The notes beneath the pieces are model-generated. The model did not search any database. It had not been told where the DNA came from and saw nothing but the letters and a program-made list of their open reading frames with translations. Positions 26,037 through 36,095 of a stretch of 64,000 bases of DNA are shown one piece after another. The translations under genes were made by a program, and so were the position numbers. The DNA lies in contig DAOTXS010000048.1 of assembly GCA_034435055.1 (NCBI GenBank), positions 1-64,000 on the forward strand, given 5' to 3'. How positions within the stretch are numbered: the first letter of the stretch is position 1; each line of letters begins with the position of its first letter. The stretch is from DAOTXS01 sp034435055. Its GTDB lineage: Bacteria; Chloroflexota; Anaerolineae; UBA4142.

Positions 26037-27200
26037 TTATCCAAACCCGATCATAAACCGGCTGATGACGAGTCGCTGGATTTGCGCGGTGCCTTCGTAA
26101 ATCTGCATAATCTTGGCGTCGCGCATAAATTTTTCCATCGGGTAATCGCGCATATACCCCATTCCGCCCACCACTTGGAGCGCGTCGGTCGTTACCTTCA
26201 TCGCAATGTCCCCCGCAAAAACCTTTGCCATCGATGCGGCAACGCTGTTGGGTTCATCGTTATCCAGTAACCACGCCGAACGCCAGCACAACAAGCGCGC
26301 CGCGTCGATTTCCGTCGCCATATCGGCGAGCATAAATTGAATCGCTTGCTGTTTGGCAATCGGACGACCAAATTGTTTGCGTTCTTGACTGTACTGCAAC
26401 GCAAACTCGAACGCCGCGCGCGCCACGCCGACCGCGCCGGACGCGACAATCGGGCGCGAATGATCGAGCGTTTGTAACACGATGCCAAATCCATCGCCTT
26501 CGCTACCCAAGCGATTTTCTTCCGGCACAAAGCAATCTTCAAAGTGAACTTGGGCAGTGTGCGATGCGCGAATGCCCATCTTCTTTTCTTTCTTACCGGG
26601 CACCACGCCCTTCATTCCACCTTCGACGATGAATCCGTCGATGCCGTCTGCGCCCAAACTGGGATCGCGCGTGGCGAAAACAGTGTACACATCCGCGATG
26701 CCGCCATTCGTGATGAAATGCTTAGTCCCGTTGAGCACGTACCCGCCATCGACTTTTTTCGCCGTCGTCTTGAGCGATGCGGCATCGCTCCCGGCTTCCG
26801 GCTCCGTCAGCGCGAACGCGCCGAGACGCGGCATTCCATCGGGCTTGGGCTGGGTCAGCAGCGTCAGATATTTTTTCTTTTGCGCTTCATTGCCGGCGAT
26901 GAGAATCGGCAACGCGCCAAGCATAATTCCGCCCATCGACGTGGCGATGCCGGCGCAACCCCAGAACAATTCTTCTTGCACCAGACAATCGGTAACATGG
27001 CTCATCACGCCCGCGCCGCCGTACTCTTCCGGTAACGCGTACGTCAGCAGGTTCAAGTCGAATGCCTTTTTCATCACGGGCCAAGGAAATTCTTCCTTTT
27101 CGTCGTACTCGTGCGCGACCGGGCGCATTTCCTTTTCCGCAAACTCGTGTGCCAATTCCTTCATCTGACGTTGTTCTTCGGTCAGTTCAAAACCGATCAT
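26037..27200 (-). CDS. Acyl-CoA dehydrogenase
   Basis: FAD enzyme introducing the alpha-beta double bond in acyl-CoA, the first step of beta-oxidation or of amino-acid/organic-acid breakdown. 387 residues. FALTEPEAGSD near residue 130 and the FAD-binding FITNGG near 165 are present. The C-terminal QVVGGMGYMRDYPMEK and YEGTAQIQR include the catalytic-base Glu of short/medium-chain enzymes. It is the last gene of the TetR-redoxin-racemase-dehydrogenase operon. Substrate chain length cannot be read, but the racemase neighbour suggests 2-methyl-branched acyl-CoAs. Confidence 0.93.
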   Translation of the reverse strand: MIGFELTEEQRQMKELAHEFAEKEMRPVAHEYDEKEEFPWPVMKKAFDLNLLTYALPEEYGGAGVMSHVTDCLVQEELFWGCAGIATSMGGIMLGALPILIAGNEAQKKKYLTLLTQPKPDGMPRLGAFALTEPEAGSDAASLKTTAKKVDGGYVLNGTKHFITNGGIADVYTVFATRDPSLGADGIDGFIVEGGMKGVVPGKKEKKMGIRASHTAQVHFEDCFVPEENRLGSEGDGFGIVLQTLDHSRPIVASGAVGVARAAFEFALQYSQERKQFGRPIAKQQAIQFMLADMATEIDAARLLCWRSAWLLDNDEPNSVAASMAKVFAGDIAMKVTTDALQVVGGMGYMRDYPMEKFMRDAKIMQIYEGTAQIQRLVISRFMIGFG

Positions 27201-27243
27201 AATTTTTTCTCCATCCTTTCTGTTGATTGTTTCCAGTCCTCAA

Positions 27244-28416
27244 TCATCCATCTGAAACCTTGATCACTTCCGCTTGCGCCAGTTCCGCAATTTCCGCATC
27301 GCTCATTCCAATTTCCGCCAACACCGCGCGCGTGTGTTCGCCTTGATGCGGCGGCGGCAAGCCGGGATTCTGCGCAAAAACAAAAACTGAACCGATCTGT
27401 TTGATGCCGCCGGTTTCCACAATCATGCCCCGCTGTCGCACGTGCGGATCGTCTAACGTCTCGGCAAAGTCGCGCACCGGCTCGATGCACGCATCGACGT
27501 TTTGGAACAGCGTCATCCACTCGTCGAACGTCCGCGTTTTGAAAATCGCCGCAACCTCAGCGACGGCTTGAAATTCCTGTGCGCGCGGATTCAAATCGTC
27601 GCGTTCGACGGCTTTACAAAACGCCGCCCAAAAATGCGGCTCGATGGCGCCAAGCGTGATAAATTTGCCGTCGCGGGTTTCGTACACGTTGTAGCACGCC
27701 ATCCCGCCGTTCAGTTGCATCTTACCGCGTTCGATGGGTTTGCCTGCCGCGTGTGCGCCGCCGATGATCGTGCTTGCCCACGATAACGCGCCATCGAATA
27801 ATCCAACATCGAGATATTGGCCGGTTCCCGATTTCGCGCGACCGACGAGTGCGGCGAGCATCGCAATCGCGGCGAGCATCGCGCCGGACAAATCGGCAAT
27901 CTGAACGCCGGGCGGAATCGGCGGACCGCCGGCGACGCCATTTGCCGCGAGCAAACCGGCAAGCGCGATGTAGTTCAAATCGTGTCCGGCGCGATCTTTG
28001 TACGGTCCGGTTTGTCCATAACCGCTCAACGAACAGTACACAATTTTGGGATTGAGCGCGCGAAGCGTTTCGTACCCGATGCCCCATTTTTCCGCCGCGC
28101 CCGGACGAAAGGTTTCGATGATGACATCGGCATCACGCGCCAAACGCAGAAAAATTTCCTTACCGCGTTTGTTGCGAAAATTGATGGCAACACTTTTCTT
28201 GTTGCGATTGACCATCACGTACGATGCGCCCACATTTTCGCCGGAGCGCGCGTCGCGGATGAACGGCGGAATGATGCGCATATAATCGCCCAGCCCCGGC
28301 GTTTCGATTTTGATAACCTCCGCGCCCAAGTCCGCCAACAGCATCGTGGCGTACGGACCGGGCAACAGGCGCGAGAGGTCGAGGATGCGAATCCCGTCGA
28401 GCGGTGGCGCGGTCAT
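27244..28416 (-). CDS. Alpha-methylacyl-CoA racemase-like CaiB/BaiF protein
   Basis: 390 residues of the CaiB/BaiF fold (ILDLSRLLPGPYATMLL at the start). Two features favour racemase over CoA-transfer: His145 in DRAGHDLNY and Asp175 in VQIADLSG. They lie exactly 30 residues apart, as do the known catalytic His126/Asp156 of mycobacterial alpha-methylacyl-CoA racemase. That enzyme epimerises (R)/(S)-2-methylacyl-CoA so that acyl-CoA dehydrogenase can act, which fits the next gene. It overlaps the upstream redoxin-like gene by ATGA. A CoA-transferase role remains possible. Confidence 0.85.
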   Translation of the reverse strand: MTAPPLDGIRILDLSRLLPGPYATMLLADLGAEVIKIETPGLGDYMRIIPPFIRDARSGENVGASYVMVNRNKKSVAINFRNKRGKEIFLRLARDADVIIETFRPGAAEKWGIGYETLRALNPKIVYCSLSGYGQTGPYKDRAGHDLNYIALAGLLAANGVAGGPPIPPGVQIADLSGAMLAAIAMLAALVGRAKSGTGQYLDVGLFDGALSWASTIIGGAHAAGKPIERGKMQLNGGMACYNVYETRDGKFITLGAIEPHFWAAFCKAVERDDLNPRAQEFQAVAEVAAIFKTRTFDEWMTLFQNVDACIEPVRDFAETLDDPHVRQRGMIVETGGIKQIGSVFVFAQNPGLPPPHQGEHTRAVLAEIGMSDAEIAELAQAEVIKVSDG

Positions 28417-28844
28417 TTAATATGTTCGACAATCGCAGTTTCGAGCGTTTTGGTGTCTTTGGCATCCAGCGCTTCGGCGGCGTAGGCGACATTCCCATTC
28501 ACATCGATCACGACGATGCCCACCGGGTTTTCGATGCCGTACATCTTGTAAATGTTCTGCGCCGGATCGTACGTCGCCGGGAATTTGGCGCCCATTTGTT
28601 GCATAAACGCTTTTGCCATCGAGACGCTCGGCAGTTTGAATGAGATCGTGATAATCTCAACTTTTTCGCGGTACTTTTTCCACAAGTCGCGCACCTGTCC
28701 AATTTGCGCTGGATCGACGCGCGTGCTGGAAAACATCAACACGACCGGCTTTTTGCCCTTGTAACTTTCCAGATTGATTTCGGGTCCCGTCAGGTTCATC
28801 GCTTTGAACATCGGGGCAGGGGTGCCGGGAGCTAACACGGTCAT
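28413..28844 (-). CDS. Redoxin-like (TlpA/AhpC fold) protein lacking active-site cysteines
   Basis: 143 residues with a thioredoxin-like/peroxiredoxin-like pattern: APGTPAPMFKAMNLTG, KPVVLMFSSTRVDPAQ, and a cis-Pro-type ENPVGIVVIDVNG. There is no cysteine anywhere in the protein. The position of the peroxidatic or CXXC cysteine reads SSTRVDP, so thiol chemistry is impossible. It may be a structural or binding subunit, or a repurposed fold. A strong AAGGAGG site precedes it. It sits between the TetR regulator and the racemase-like gene, with a 4-nt overlap into the latter. Confidence 0.72.
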   Translation of the reverse strand: MTVLAPGTPAPMFKAMNLTGPEINLESYKGKKPVVLMFSSTRVDPAQIGQVRDLWKKYREKVEIITISFKLPSVSMAKAFMQQMGAKFPATYDPAQNIYKMYGIENPVGIVVIDVNGNVAYAAEALDAKDTKTLETAIVEHIK

Positions 28845-28911
28845 TGGATCCTCCTTCGATTTTTCGGTTTATGATTTAGGATTTTTGATCGACCAAAATC
28901 CTGATCCCCAT

Positions 28912-29511
28912 TTACTTGCCAGCGCGTTTGACGCCGTCCACAACGAGATCGGAAAAGATGCTGGAGATTTCTTGCGGCGAAAGGCGTCCGTCTGGCGAGT
29001 ACCACTGATAAAGCCAGTTGCACATTCCTAAAATTCCCAACGCGACCATTTTGGTATCCATCGCGCGGAACTCTTTGTACTCGATGCCTTGTTGCAAAAT
29101 TTTTTCGAGGAGCTGGGCGTGCTTTTCCGCTTCCGCGCGCACTTTGGTATGCGAACGCCCGCTTAATGCGCGTCGCTCGGCGAGATAAACAGAATAGATG
29201 TCGAGTTGTTCGCATAATGCGATTAAATGTGCCTCAATCGCGCGACGCAATTTGTCTTTAGGGGAATCTTGCGATGCAATGATCGCTTCGAGCTGGCGGG
29301 TCAGTGCGCCGGTACTGCGCTCAAAGATTTTATAGAGGAGTTCTTCTTTGCTGGAGATGTAATGGTAGAGCGAACCTTTTTGCAATCCCACCGCGTCGGC
29401 AATATTTTGCATCGAGGCGGCGTGATAACCTTTTTGCCGAAACACTTTGACCGCTTCGGTAAAAATTTTTTCGCGCATATCCGCCGCGTCCGCATTGACG
29501 CTCTTTCGCAT
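28912..29511 (-). CDS. TetR-family repressor of the acyl-CoA operon
   Basis: 199 residues from the ATG at 29511 (GAGG 6 nt upstream). The helix-turn-helix is at about 15-55 (KGYHAASMQNIADAVG, SLYHYISSKEELL), and a C-terminal ligand domain of the type in fatty-acid regulators (FadR/KstR2-like) follows. It heads the operon with a redoxin-like protein, a racemase-like enzyme and an acyl-CoA dehydrogenase. An exact inverted repeat lies at its own transcription start. An acyl-CoA ligand is the natural inference. Confidence 0.88.
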   Translation of the reverse strand: MRKSVNADAADMREKIFTEAVKVFRQKGYHAASMQNIADAVGLQKGSLYHYISSKEELLYKIFERSTGALTRQLEAIIASQDSPKDKLRRAIEAHLIALCEQLDIYSVYLAERRALSGRSHTKVRAEAEKHAQLLEKILQQGIEYKEFRAMDTKMVALGILGMCNWLYQWYSPDGRLSPQEISSIFSDLVVDGVKRAGK

Positions 29512-29530
29512 CTGAAACCTCGCGCCACTC

Positions 29531-29554
29531 AATCTACCGACCGTTTGGTAGATT
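29531..29554. promoter_or_regulatory. TetR operator
   Basis: Perfect inverted repeat AATCTACC-N8-GGTAGATT with inner ACCGACCGTTTGGT. It starts 2 bp downstream of the -10 box and covers the predicted transcription start. Confidence 0.85.
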
Positions 29555-29555
29555 G

Positions 29556-29585
29556 ATTATACCACGATCAGTCGCAGATTGTCAA
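29556..29585 (-). promoter_or_regulatory. Consensus promoter of the TetR/acyl-CoA operon
   Basis: Minus strand TTGACA (29580-29585), 18-bp spacer, TATAAT (29556-29561). Both hexamers are perfect, so the promoter should be strong when the repressor leaves. Confidence 0.88.
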
Positions 29586-29604
29586 ACGATTGTGCGCCAA
29601 CCAT

Positions 29605-29632
29605 TTGACCTGTACAGGCGTTCTGCTATAAT
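29605..29632 (+). promoter_or_regulatory. Leaderless promoter of the membrane protein/gyrB pair
   Basis: TTGACC (29605-29610), 16-bp spacer, TATAAT (29627-29632), then 7 nt to the ATG at 29640. Confidence 0.82.
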
Positions 29633-29639
29633 GCCGGCG

Positions 29640-30632
29640 ATGTCAATCAAAGAAACGAAACCGCTGAGTATCATCGAGGCACTGTCCGGCGGATTTGAAT
29701 TGATCCTGCAAAATCCGTGGATCGTCTTGTTGCCGGTTGTACTGGACTTGTGGGTGTGGCAAGGTCCGCAGATCACCCTTAAACCGCTTTTCGACCGGCT
29801 TATTACATTTCTTCAAACCAATATCGCTCCCACACCTGGCATCTCGCCGGAGATGGCGCAAAATACTGATCTGGTCGTCACGGCGTTAAAATCAGCGGGC
29901 GAGTCGTTCAATTTATTCGGCGTGATCGCCACTGGCTTGCCTACTCTATTCTGGATCGAACCACCAATGATTGGCTCGGCGCGCGTTGTGGTCTTGACCT
30001 TGTCGGACGGCGTGGTGTTGTTGGCGTGGCTTGGACTATTGACATTGCTCGCGCTTTTTCTCACCGCACTGTTTATGGAATTGATCGGGCGAGTGGTGCG
30101 CAAAGAGACAGACGCGAAAACATTTCTCCCGCGGCTGGCTGTTGGATTTGGCACCACCACCCTCCTCGCAATTTTGTTATTCGGCGCAACCATTGGCCTC
30201 GCGTTGCCGCTTTCGCTTGGCGTTACGCTGGTGAGTCTCTTTAATCAAGGCATCGCGTCGTTGATTTTGCTAGTGGGAATGTTGATCGTTTTGTGGGCGA
30301 CCTTGTATTTGGCATTTGTCCTGCCCTCGATTTTCGTCAGCCGCTCGAATGCTTGGCAAGCGATCCTCAACAGCATCAGTATTTTTCGTTTCGATTTCTG
30401 GTCGGCGATGGGCATCGTGATGTTAACGTATCTCATTCGCTGGGGTTTTGCGTTCGTCTGGGAATTATTCCTCGATAATCCCGGTGGCATTTTATTCGTC
30501 GTGATTGCGAATGCCTTTCTCGGCAGTGGCTTGGCGGCGGCGATGATGGTTTTTTACGCCGACCGCATCAACTGGTTGAATCATTTGCGCGAACGCATTC
30601 GACAACAACAGGCACAACTCAAAGGTCAGTAA
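29640..30632 (+). CDS. Polytopic membrane protein of unknown function
   Basis: 330 residues with about six predicted membrane helices, several spanning 155-325. I do not recognise a named family; the N-terminal LSIIEALSGGFELILQNPWIVLLPVVLDL recalls bacterial DUF-type proteins with glycerophosphodiester-like membrane domains, without catalytic motifs. I chose the ATG at 29640 because it lies 7 nt after the -10 box, so the transcript has no leader and no ribosome site; longer upstream frames would run through the promoter. Its stop is 1 nt before the gyrB ATG, so the two are co-transcribed. Confidence 0.75.
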   Translation: MSIKETKPLSIIEALSGGFELILQNPWIVLLPVVLDLWVWQGPQITLKPLFDRLITFLQTNIAPTPGISPEMAQNTDLVVTALKSAGESFNLFGVIATGLPTLFWIEPPMIGSARVVVLTLSDGVVLLAWLGLLTLLALFLTALFMELIGRVVRKETDAKTFLPRLAVGFGTTTLLAILLFGATIGLALPLSLGVTLVSLFNQGIASLILLVGMLIVLWATLYLAFVLPSIFVSRSNAWQAILNSISIFRFDFWSAMGIVMLTYLIRWGFAFVWELFLDNPGGILFVVIANAFLGSGLAAAMMVFYADRINWLNHLRERIRQQQAQLKGQ

Positions 30633-30633
30633 A

Positions 30634-32574
<1,941 letters not shown>

Positions 32575-32578
32575 ATGC

Positions 32579-32612
32579 AAAAACAGTCCGACAAAGCGTC
32601 GGACTGTTTTTA
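32579..32612 (+). terminator. gyrB terminator
   Basis: AAAAACAGTCCGAC-N5-GTCGGACTGTTTTT, a perfect stem with a T-run. Confidence 0.93.
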
Positions 32613-32675
32613 TTTGAACGCAATCCTTTTGATACGTTTGGAGATTCAACTTGCACTGTCGCTCTCAAGTTTAGT

Positions 32676-32704
32676 TTGACGCGCCGTCAGAGTTGCGATA
32701 TGAG
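32676..32704 (+). promoter_or_regulatory. Possible promoter of the GntR gene
   Basis: TTGACG (32676-32681), 17-bp spacer, TATGAG (32699-32704). The -10 is weak. Confidence 0.5.
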
Positions 32705-32748
32705 TAATACATCAGTCGGATACTAAATTTGTCAGAGGAGCGAACGCA

Positions 32749-33444
32749 ATGCCGCGCACAGATTTTAAAGGATATTCCCTCGTCGGAAGAATCTATAACG
32801 AGCTCCTCGAACAAATTATGCGCGGGCAAACCGATTCGACAATCTCGGAAAACAAACTTGCCAAGCGCTTTGGCTCCAGCAAAACCCCAATTCGCGAAGC
32901 GTTGCAACGGCTGGCATCCGATGGCATCGTTGCCCCATCGCCTAAACGCGGCTGGCTTCTCCAAGTGCCCAATCTCAAAGAACTGCGCGATCTCTTCGTT
33001 GTGAGCATTGTCCTTGAAGGATTCGCGGCATATCAAGCGGCGATAAATGCCACGCAGAATGAGGTGGAGGAACTTTCACATCTCGCCAACCTCAGTCTGG
33101 TTGTCGATGACATCAAATCGTACCGGGAATATGCGTGGAAAAATTACTTGTTCCACAATCTAGTGTGCAAAGCGTCGCACAACCCGGTTCTAGAAGTGCA
33201 CGCGCGCGTGATCTTGAGCCGCATCCAATTGGCTTTGGTGGACGCCGATATGTGGTCTGAGCCAGCGCTGGTGGGTAACGGGCATCATCAAATCGTCGAA
33301 CATTTGGCACGGCGCGATTCAATTGGCGCGCAAGCGGCGATGGAACGCCAGATTCAAGCGACGATGCAACGACTGTTGTTGCCGCCGATCGAATTTGGCA
33401 GACGCCTGGAAAATCCGGAATTTCTTGCCGCACGGCGGAGATGA
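32749..33444 (+). CDS. GntR-family (FadR/FCD type) regulator
   Basis: 231 residues. The N-terminal winged helix (about 8-75; ENKLAKRFGSSKTPIREALQRLASDGIV) and a C-terminal all-helical FCD domain (about 80-215) define the FadR subfamily. The His and Asp/Asn residues of the FCD metal/ligand site are plausible (YLFHNLV, HHQIVEHL). GAGGAG precedes the start. The gene is followed by its own terminator and then a proline dehydrogenase with its own promoter. Regulation of proline or organic-acid use is possible but not shown. Confidence 0.9.
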   Translation: MPRTDFKGYSLVGRIYNELLEQIMRGQTDSTISENKLAKRFGSSKTPIREALQRLASDGIVAPSPKRGWLLQVPNLKELRDLFVVSIVLEGFAAYQAAINATQNEVEELSHLANLSLVVDDIKSYREYAWKNYLFHNLVCKASHNPVLEVHARVILSRIQLALVDADMWSEPALVGNGHHQIVEHLARRDSIGAQAAMERQIQATMQRLLLPPIEFGRRLENPEFLAARRR

Positions 33445-33468
33445 ACCCCTGACACATCCACGCCATCG

Positions 33469-33505
33469 ACGACCGAAGCTCTATGAATCTTCGGTCGTTT
33501 CTATT
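33469..33505 (+). terminator. Terminator of the GntR gene
   Basis: ACGACCGAAG-N10-CTTCGGTCGT followed by TTCTATTTTCC. Confidence 0.78.
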
Positions 33506-33512
33506 TTCCGCA

Positions 33513-33540
33513 TTGACATTTCTTTGTTTGAGAGTATATT
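33513..33540 (+). promoter_or_regulatory. Promoter of the proline dehydrogenase gene
   Basis: TTGACA (33513-33518), 16-bp spacer, TATATT (33535-33540). An AAGGAGG site precedes the ATG at 33593. Confidence 0.82.
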
Positions 33541-33592
33541 TTAAGTGTGAGCAAATTGAATCGCTCGCAGACATCGAATCAAGGAGGATACG

Positions 33593-34522
33593 ATGGCACT
33601 GTTGCGTGACATATTTCTAAAACTATCCACGAATACATGGATGCGTAACTTTGTGGTGAATTTTCCACTTTCGCGCCGGGTTACTCGGCGTTTCATCGCT
33701 GGCGAAACATTGGATGAAGCGATTGCTGTTGTCAAGAAACTCAACGCGCAAGGACTCGCCGTGACGTTCGATCAATTGGGCGAAAGTGTCAATCAACCGG
33801 CGGAAGCGCGCGCCGCGAAAGCCGGGTACCTCCGCGCACTCGACGCGATTGCCGCAAACCGGGTCTCATCGCAGGTATCGGTCAAACTGACGCAGATGGG
33901 ATTGGACATCGATCCTAATCTCTGCCTCGATAATATGCGACAGATTTTGCGTCGTGCAAAAGAAATCGGCACGCTTGTTACCATCGATATGGAAAGTTCG
34001 CAGTATACTCAGACAACGCTGAACATCTTCAAAACTCTGCGCGAAGAATTCGACAATGTTGGCATTGTGGTGCAAAGTTATCTGTATCGCAGCGAAGAGG
34101 ATATGAAAATGCTTTACGCGCTCGGCGCGAATGTGCGCTTGTGCAAAGGCGCGTACAAAGAACCCGCCGAGATCGCCTTTCCCAAGAAACAGGATGTCGA
34201 TGCAAACTACCGCAAGCTTGCGGAGATTTTTCTGCAACCCAATGGCAATGCCAACGGCGCGTATCTCGATCTTGCCACGCACGACGAAAAATTAATTAAC
34301 TGGGCAAAAGAGTACACGGCGGCTTACCACGTCGACCGCAAACGCTTTGAGTTTCAAATGCTCTACGGTATCCGTTCCGACTTGCAACGTCAACTCGTTG
34401 CCGAAGGATACACGATGCGCGTTTACGTTCCGTACGGCACGCATTGGTATCCGTACTTTATGCGCCGGCTCGCGGAACGCCCGGCAAATGTTATTTTCTT
34501 GGTGAGTAATCTCTTTAAATGA
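33593..34522 (+). CDS. Proline dehydrogenase (monofunctional)
   Basis: FAD-dependent beta/alpha barrel that oxidises proline to pyrroline-5-carboxylate and passes electrons to quinone. At 309 residues it is the short monofunctional form, not the PutA fusion. Visible features are SVKLTQMGLDID near residue 100, TIDMESSQYT near 137, RLCKGAYKEP near 180, and the substrate-binding C-terminus YVPYGTHWYPYFMRRLAERP. The P5C dehydrogenase needed to reach glutamate is not in this window. Electrons could enter the quinone pool used by the cytochrome bd oxidase. Confidence 0.94.
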   Translation: MALLRDIFLKLSTNTWMRNFVVNFPLSRRVTRRFIAGETLDEAIAVVKKLNAQGLAVTFDQLGESVNQPAEARAAKAGYLRALDAIAANRVSSQVSVKLTQMGLDIDPNLCLDNMRQILRRAKEIGTLVTIDMESSQYTQTTLNIFKTLREEFDNVGIVVQSYLYRSEEDMKMLYALGANVRLCKGAYKEPAEIAFPKKQDVDANYRKLAEIFLQPNGNANGAYLDLATHDEKLINWAKEYTAAYHVDRKRFEFQMLYGIRSDLQRQLVAEGYTMRVYVPYGTHWYPYFMRRLAERPANVIFLVSNLFK

Positions 34523-34564
34523 GTTGCCGGTTTCAAGGTTAACGTTAACCTGGAACCCGGCAAC
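34523..34564. repeat. 42-bp near-perfect palindrome between proline dehydrogenase and cinA
   Basis: Begins directly after the stop codon: GTTGCCGG..AGGTTAACGTTAACCT..CCGGCAAC, with only two mismatched pairs. It has no T-run, so it is not a standard terminator. It belongs to the AAGGTTTCAAGGTT repeat style also seen at 18235-18295. Confidence 0.75.
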
Positions 34565-34574
34565 TTGGGGAAAC

Positions 34575-35762
34575 ATGAAAGCAGAAACCATTTCCATCGG
34601 CACAGAATTATTGCTGGGACAAATCACCGACACGAACGCGGTGTGGATTGCAGAAAAATTATCCGAAGTCGGTGTCGATCTGTACTTTCGCACGACCGTT
34701 GGCGATAACGTCGGGCGCATCGTCAATGCGATTCAGCACGCGCTCACGCGCGCCGATGTCATCATCACCACCGGCGGCTTGGGTCCCACCGTCGACGATA
34801 TGACGCGCGAGGCAGTGGCAAAAGCAACGAACCGCGATCTTGTGTTGGACGAAAACTTGCTCGTGCAAATTCGTCGCCTCTTTGAAAAATGGGGGCGCAC
34901 GATGAGTGACAACAACGTGCGGCAGGCGTACATTCCGCGCGGCGCCACGCCCATCGAAAATCCAGTTGGCACCGCGCCTGTTTTTATCGTCGAACACGAA
35001 GGCAAGTACGTCATCTCGTTGCCCGGCGTCCCGCGCGAAATGAAATATCTGATGGAAACGCGCATCTTGCCGTGGCTCCGCGAAAAGACCGGCGGCGAGT
35101 GGATCATCCTCAGCAAAACGCTCCGCACCTGCGCGATTGGCGAAAGCCAGGTCGATGCGCTCATCGCTGATCTCGAAGAATCGAGTAATCCGACCGTTGG
35201 CTTGCTCGCGCATCCCGGGCAAACCGATGTGCGGGTAACTGCCAAAGCGCACGTGCGCGCTGAAGCCGAAGCATTGATCAAAGAAATGGAAGCACAGGTG
35301 CGCGAACGGCTGGGCGATTGGATTTACGGCGAAGGTTCAGAAACCGTCGAAGAGGTGGTGGCACGTTTGCTCGCCGCGCGTAACTGGCGCATCGCCATTG
35401 CGGAAACCAATACCGCCGGCAAAATCGCCGACCGTTTGCGGTCGCGTCCCGAAGGCACGCGCATCATCAAATCGGCAATGGTGCTGGATAGCGTGACGGA
35501 GATTTCCGAACAAAATGCGAAAACGATTGCCGAACAATTTCGCAATGTAACCGGCGCGGACATTGCACTGGCGGTCCTCGGCACGACAAATTCCGGTCAG
35601 GATTTGTACGGCGAAGATACCGGGCAAAGCGCGATTGGCGTGGCAACCACAGCCAACGCGATGGCGCGACCGTACAGCATCGGTGGCATCAGCGAGCAAG
35701 CACAAACGTGGATCATTATTCGCGCACTCGATTTGGTACGGCGCGTCGTGATCAAAGCGTGA
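34575..35762 (+). CDS. cinA: CinA-family protein with diverged C-terminal deamidase domain
   Basis: 395 residues from the ATG at 34575. The N-terminal COG1058/MoCF-type domain (1-170) shows SIGTELLLGQITDTN, ITTGGLGPTVDDMTRE and SLPGVPREM, the ADP-ribose pyrophosphatase-type part. The C-terminal domain (about 250-395) should carry the NMN-deamidase motif AESCTGG. Here it reads AETNTAGKIADRL, with the catalytic Ser replaced by Thr and the first Gly by Ala, so NMN deamidase activity may be lost or altered. Known roles are pyridine-nucleotide salvage and, historically, competence. It has no obvious operon partner. Confidence 0.9.
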   Translation: MKAETISIGTELLLGQITDTNAVWIAEKLSEVGVDLYFRTTVGDNVGRIVNAIQHALTRADVIITTGGLGPTVDDMTREAVAKATNRDLVLDENLLVQIRRLFEKWGRTMSDNNVRQAYIPRGATPIENPVGTAPVFIVEHEGKYVISLPGVPREMKYLMETRILPWLREKTGGEWIILSKTLRTCAIGESQVDALIADLEESSNPTVGLLAHPGQTDVRVTAKAHVRAEAEALIKEMEAQVRERLGDWIYGEGSETVEEVVARLLAARNWRIAIAETNTAGKIADRLRSRPEGTRIIKSAMVLDSVTEISEQNAKTIAEQFRNVTGADIALAVLGTTNSGQDLYGEDTGQSAIGVATTANAMARPYSIGGISEQAQTWIIIRALDLVRRVVIKA

Positions 35763-35795
35763 GTAACTCACCTGACGCAATCCAGATCGATTTTA

Positions 35796-35866
35796 CCGCA
35801 GAGCACGCGGAGAACGCCGAGATTTTTCAATGTTTTTCTCTGCGACTTCGGCGTTCTCAGCGGTGA
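35796..35866. repeat. ACCGCAGAG/GAGAACGCCGA inverted repeat
   Basis: Arms GAGAACGCCGA (35810-35820) and TCGGCGTTCTC (35848-35858), plus outer ACCGC/GCGGT. First of three palindromes in the 333-bp cinA-eamA gap, in which no gene is seen. Confidence 0.75.
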
Positions 35867-35909
35867 GACTGCGTAGCATCGGTGAATAAAAATTAAAGCG
35901 GTCAAAAAT

Positions 35910-35941
35910 GTAGACAGGTAGGCAAACGTCTACCTGTCTAC
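35910..35941. repeat. GTAGACAGGTAG perfect hairpin
   Basis: 12-bp perfect arms GTAGACAGGTAG/CTACCTGTCTAC with an 8-nt loop. Second palindrome in this gap. Confidence 0.8.
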
Positions 35942-35958
35942 GCGTGTACTGACACTGT

Positions 35959-36077
35959 CCTTTGTCATTCTGAGGCGCGTAGTTTGCACCGAAGAATCTT
36001 GCAAGATACTTGGAATAAGCAAGATGCTTCGCGGAGTTTACACTGAGCGAAGCGAACGTGCTCAACATGACAAAAGG
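35959..36077. repeat. CCTTTGTCAT...ATGACAAAAGG inverted-repeat element
   Basis: Terminal arms CCTTTGTCAT (35959-35968) and ATGACAAAAGG (36067-36077) with inner TCTGAG/CTCAAC remnants. Same style as 47228-47318. It ends just before the EamA gene and contributes sequence near its AAGGA ribosome site. Confidence 0.7.
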
Positions 36078-36095
36078 AAAAAATAAGGAACCCAC

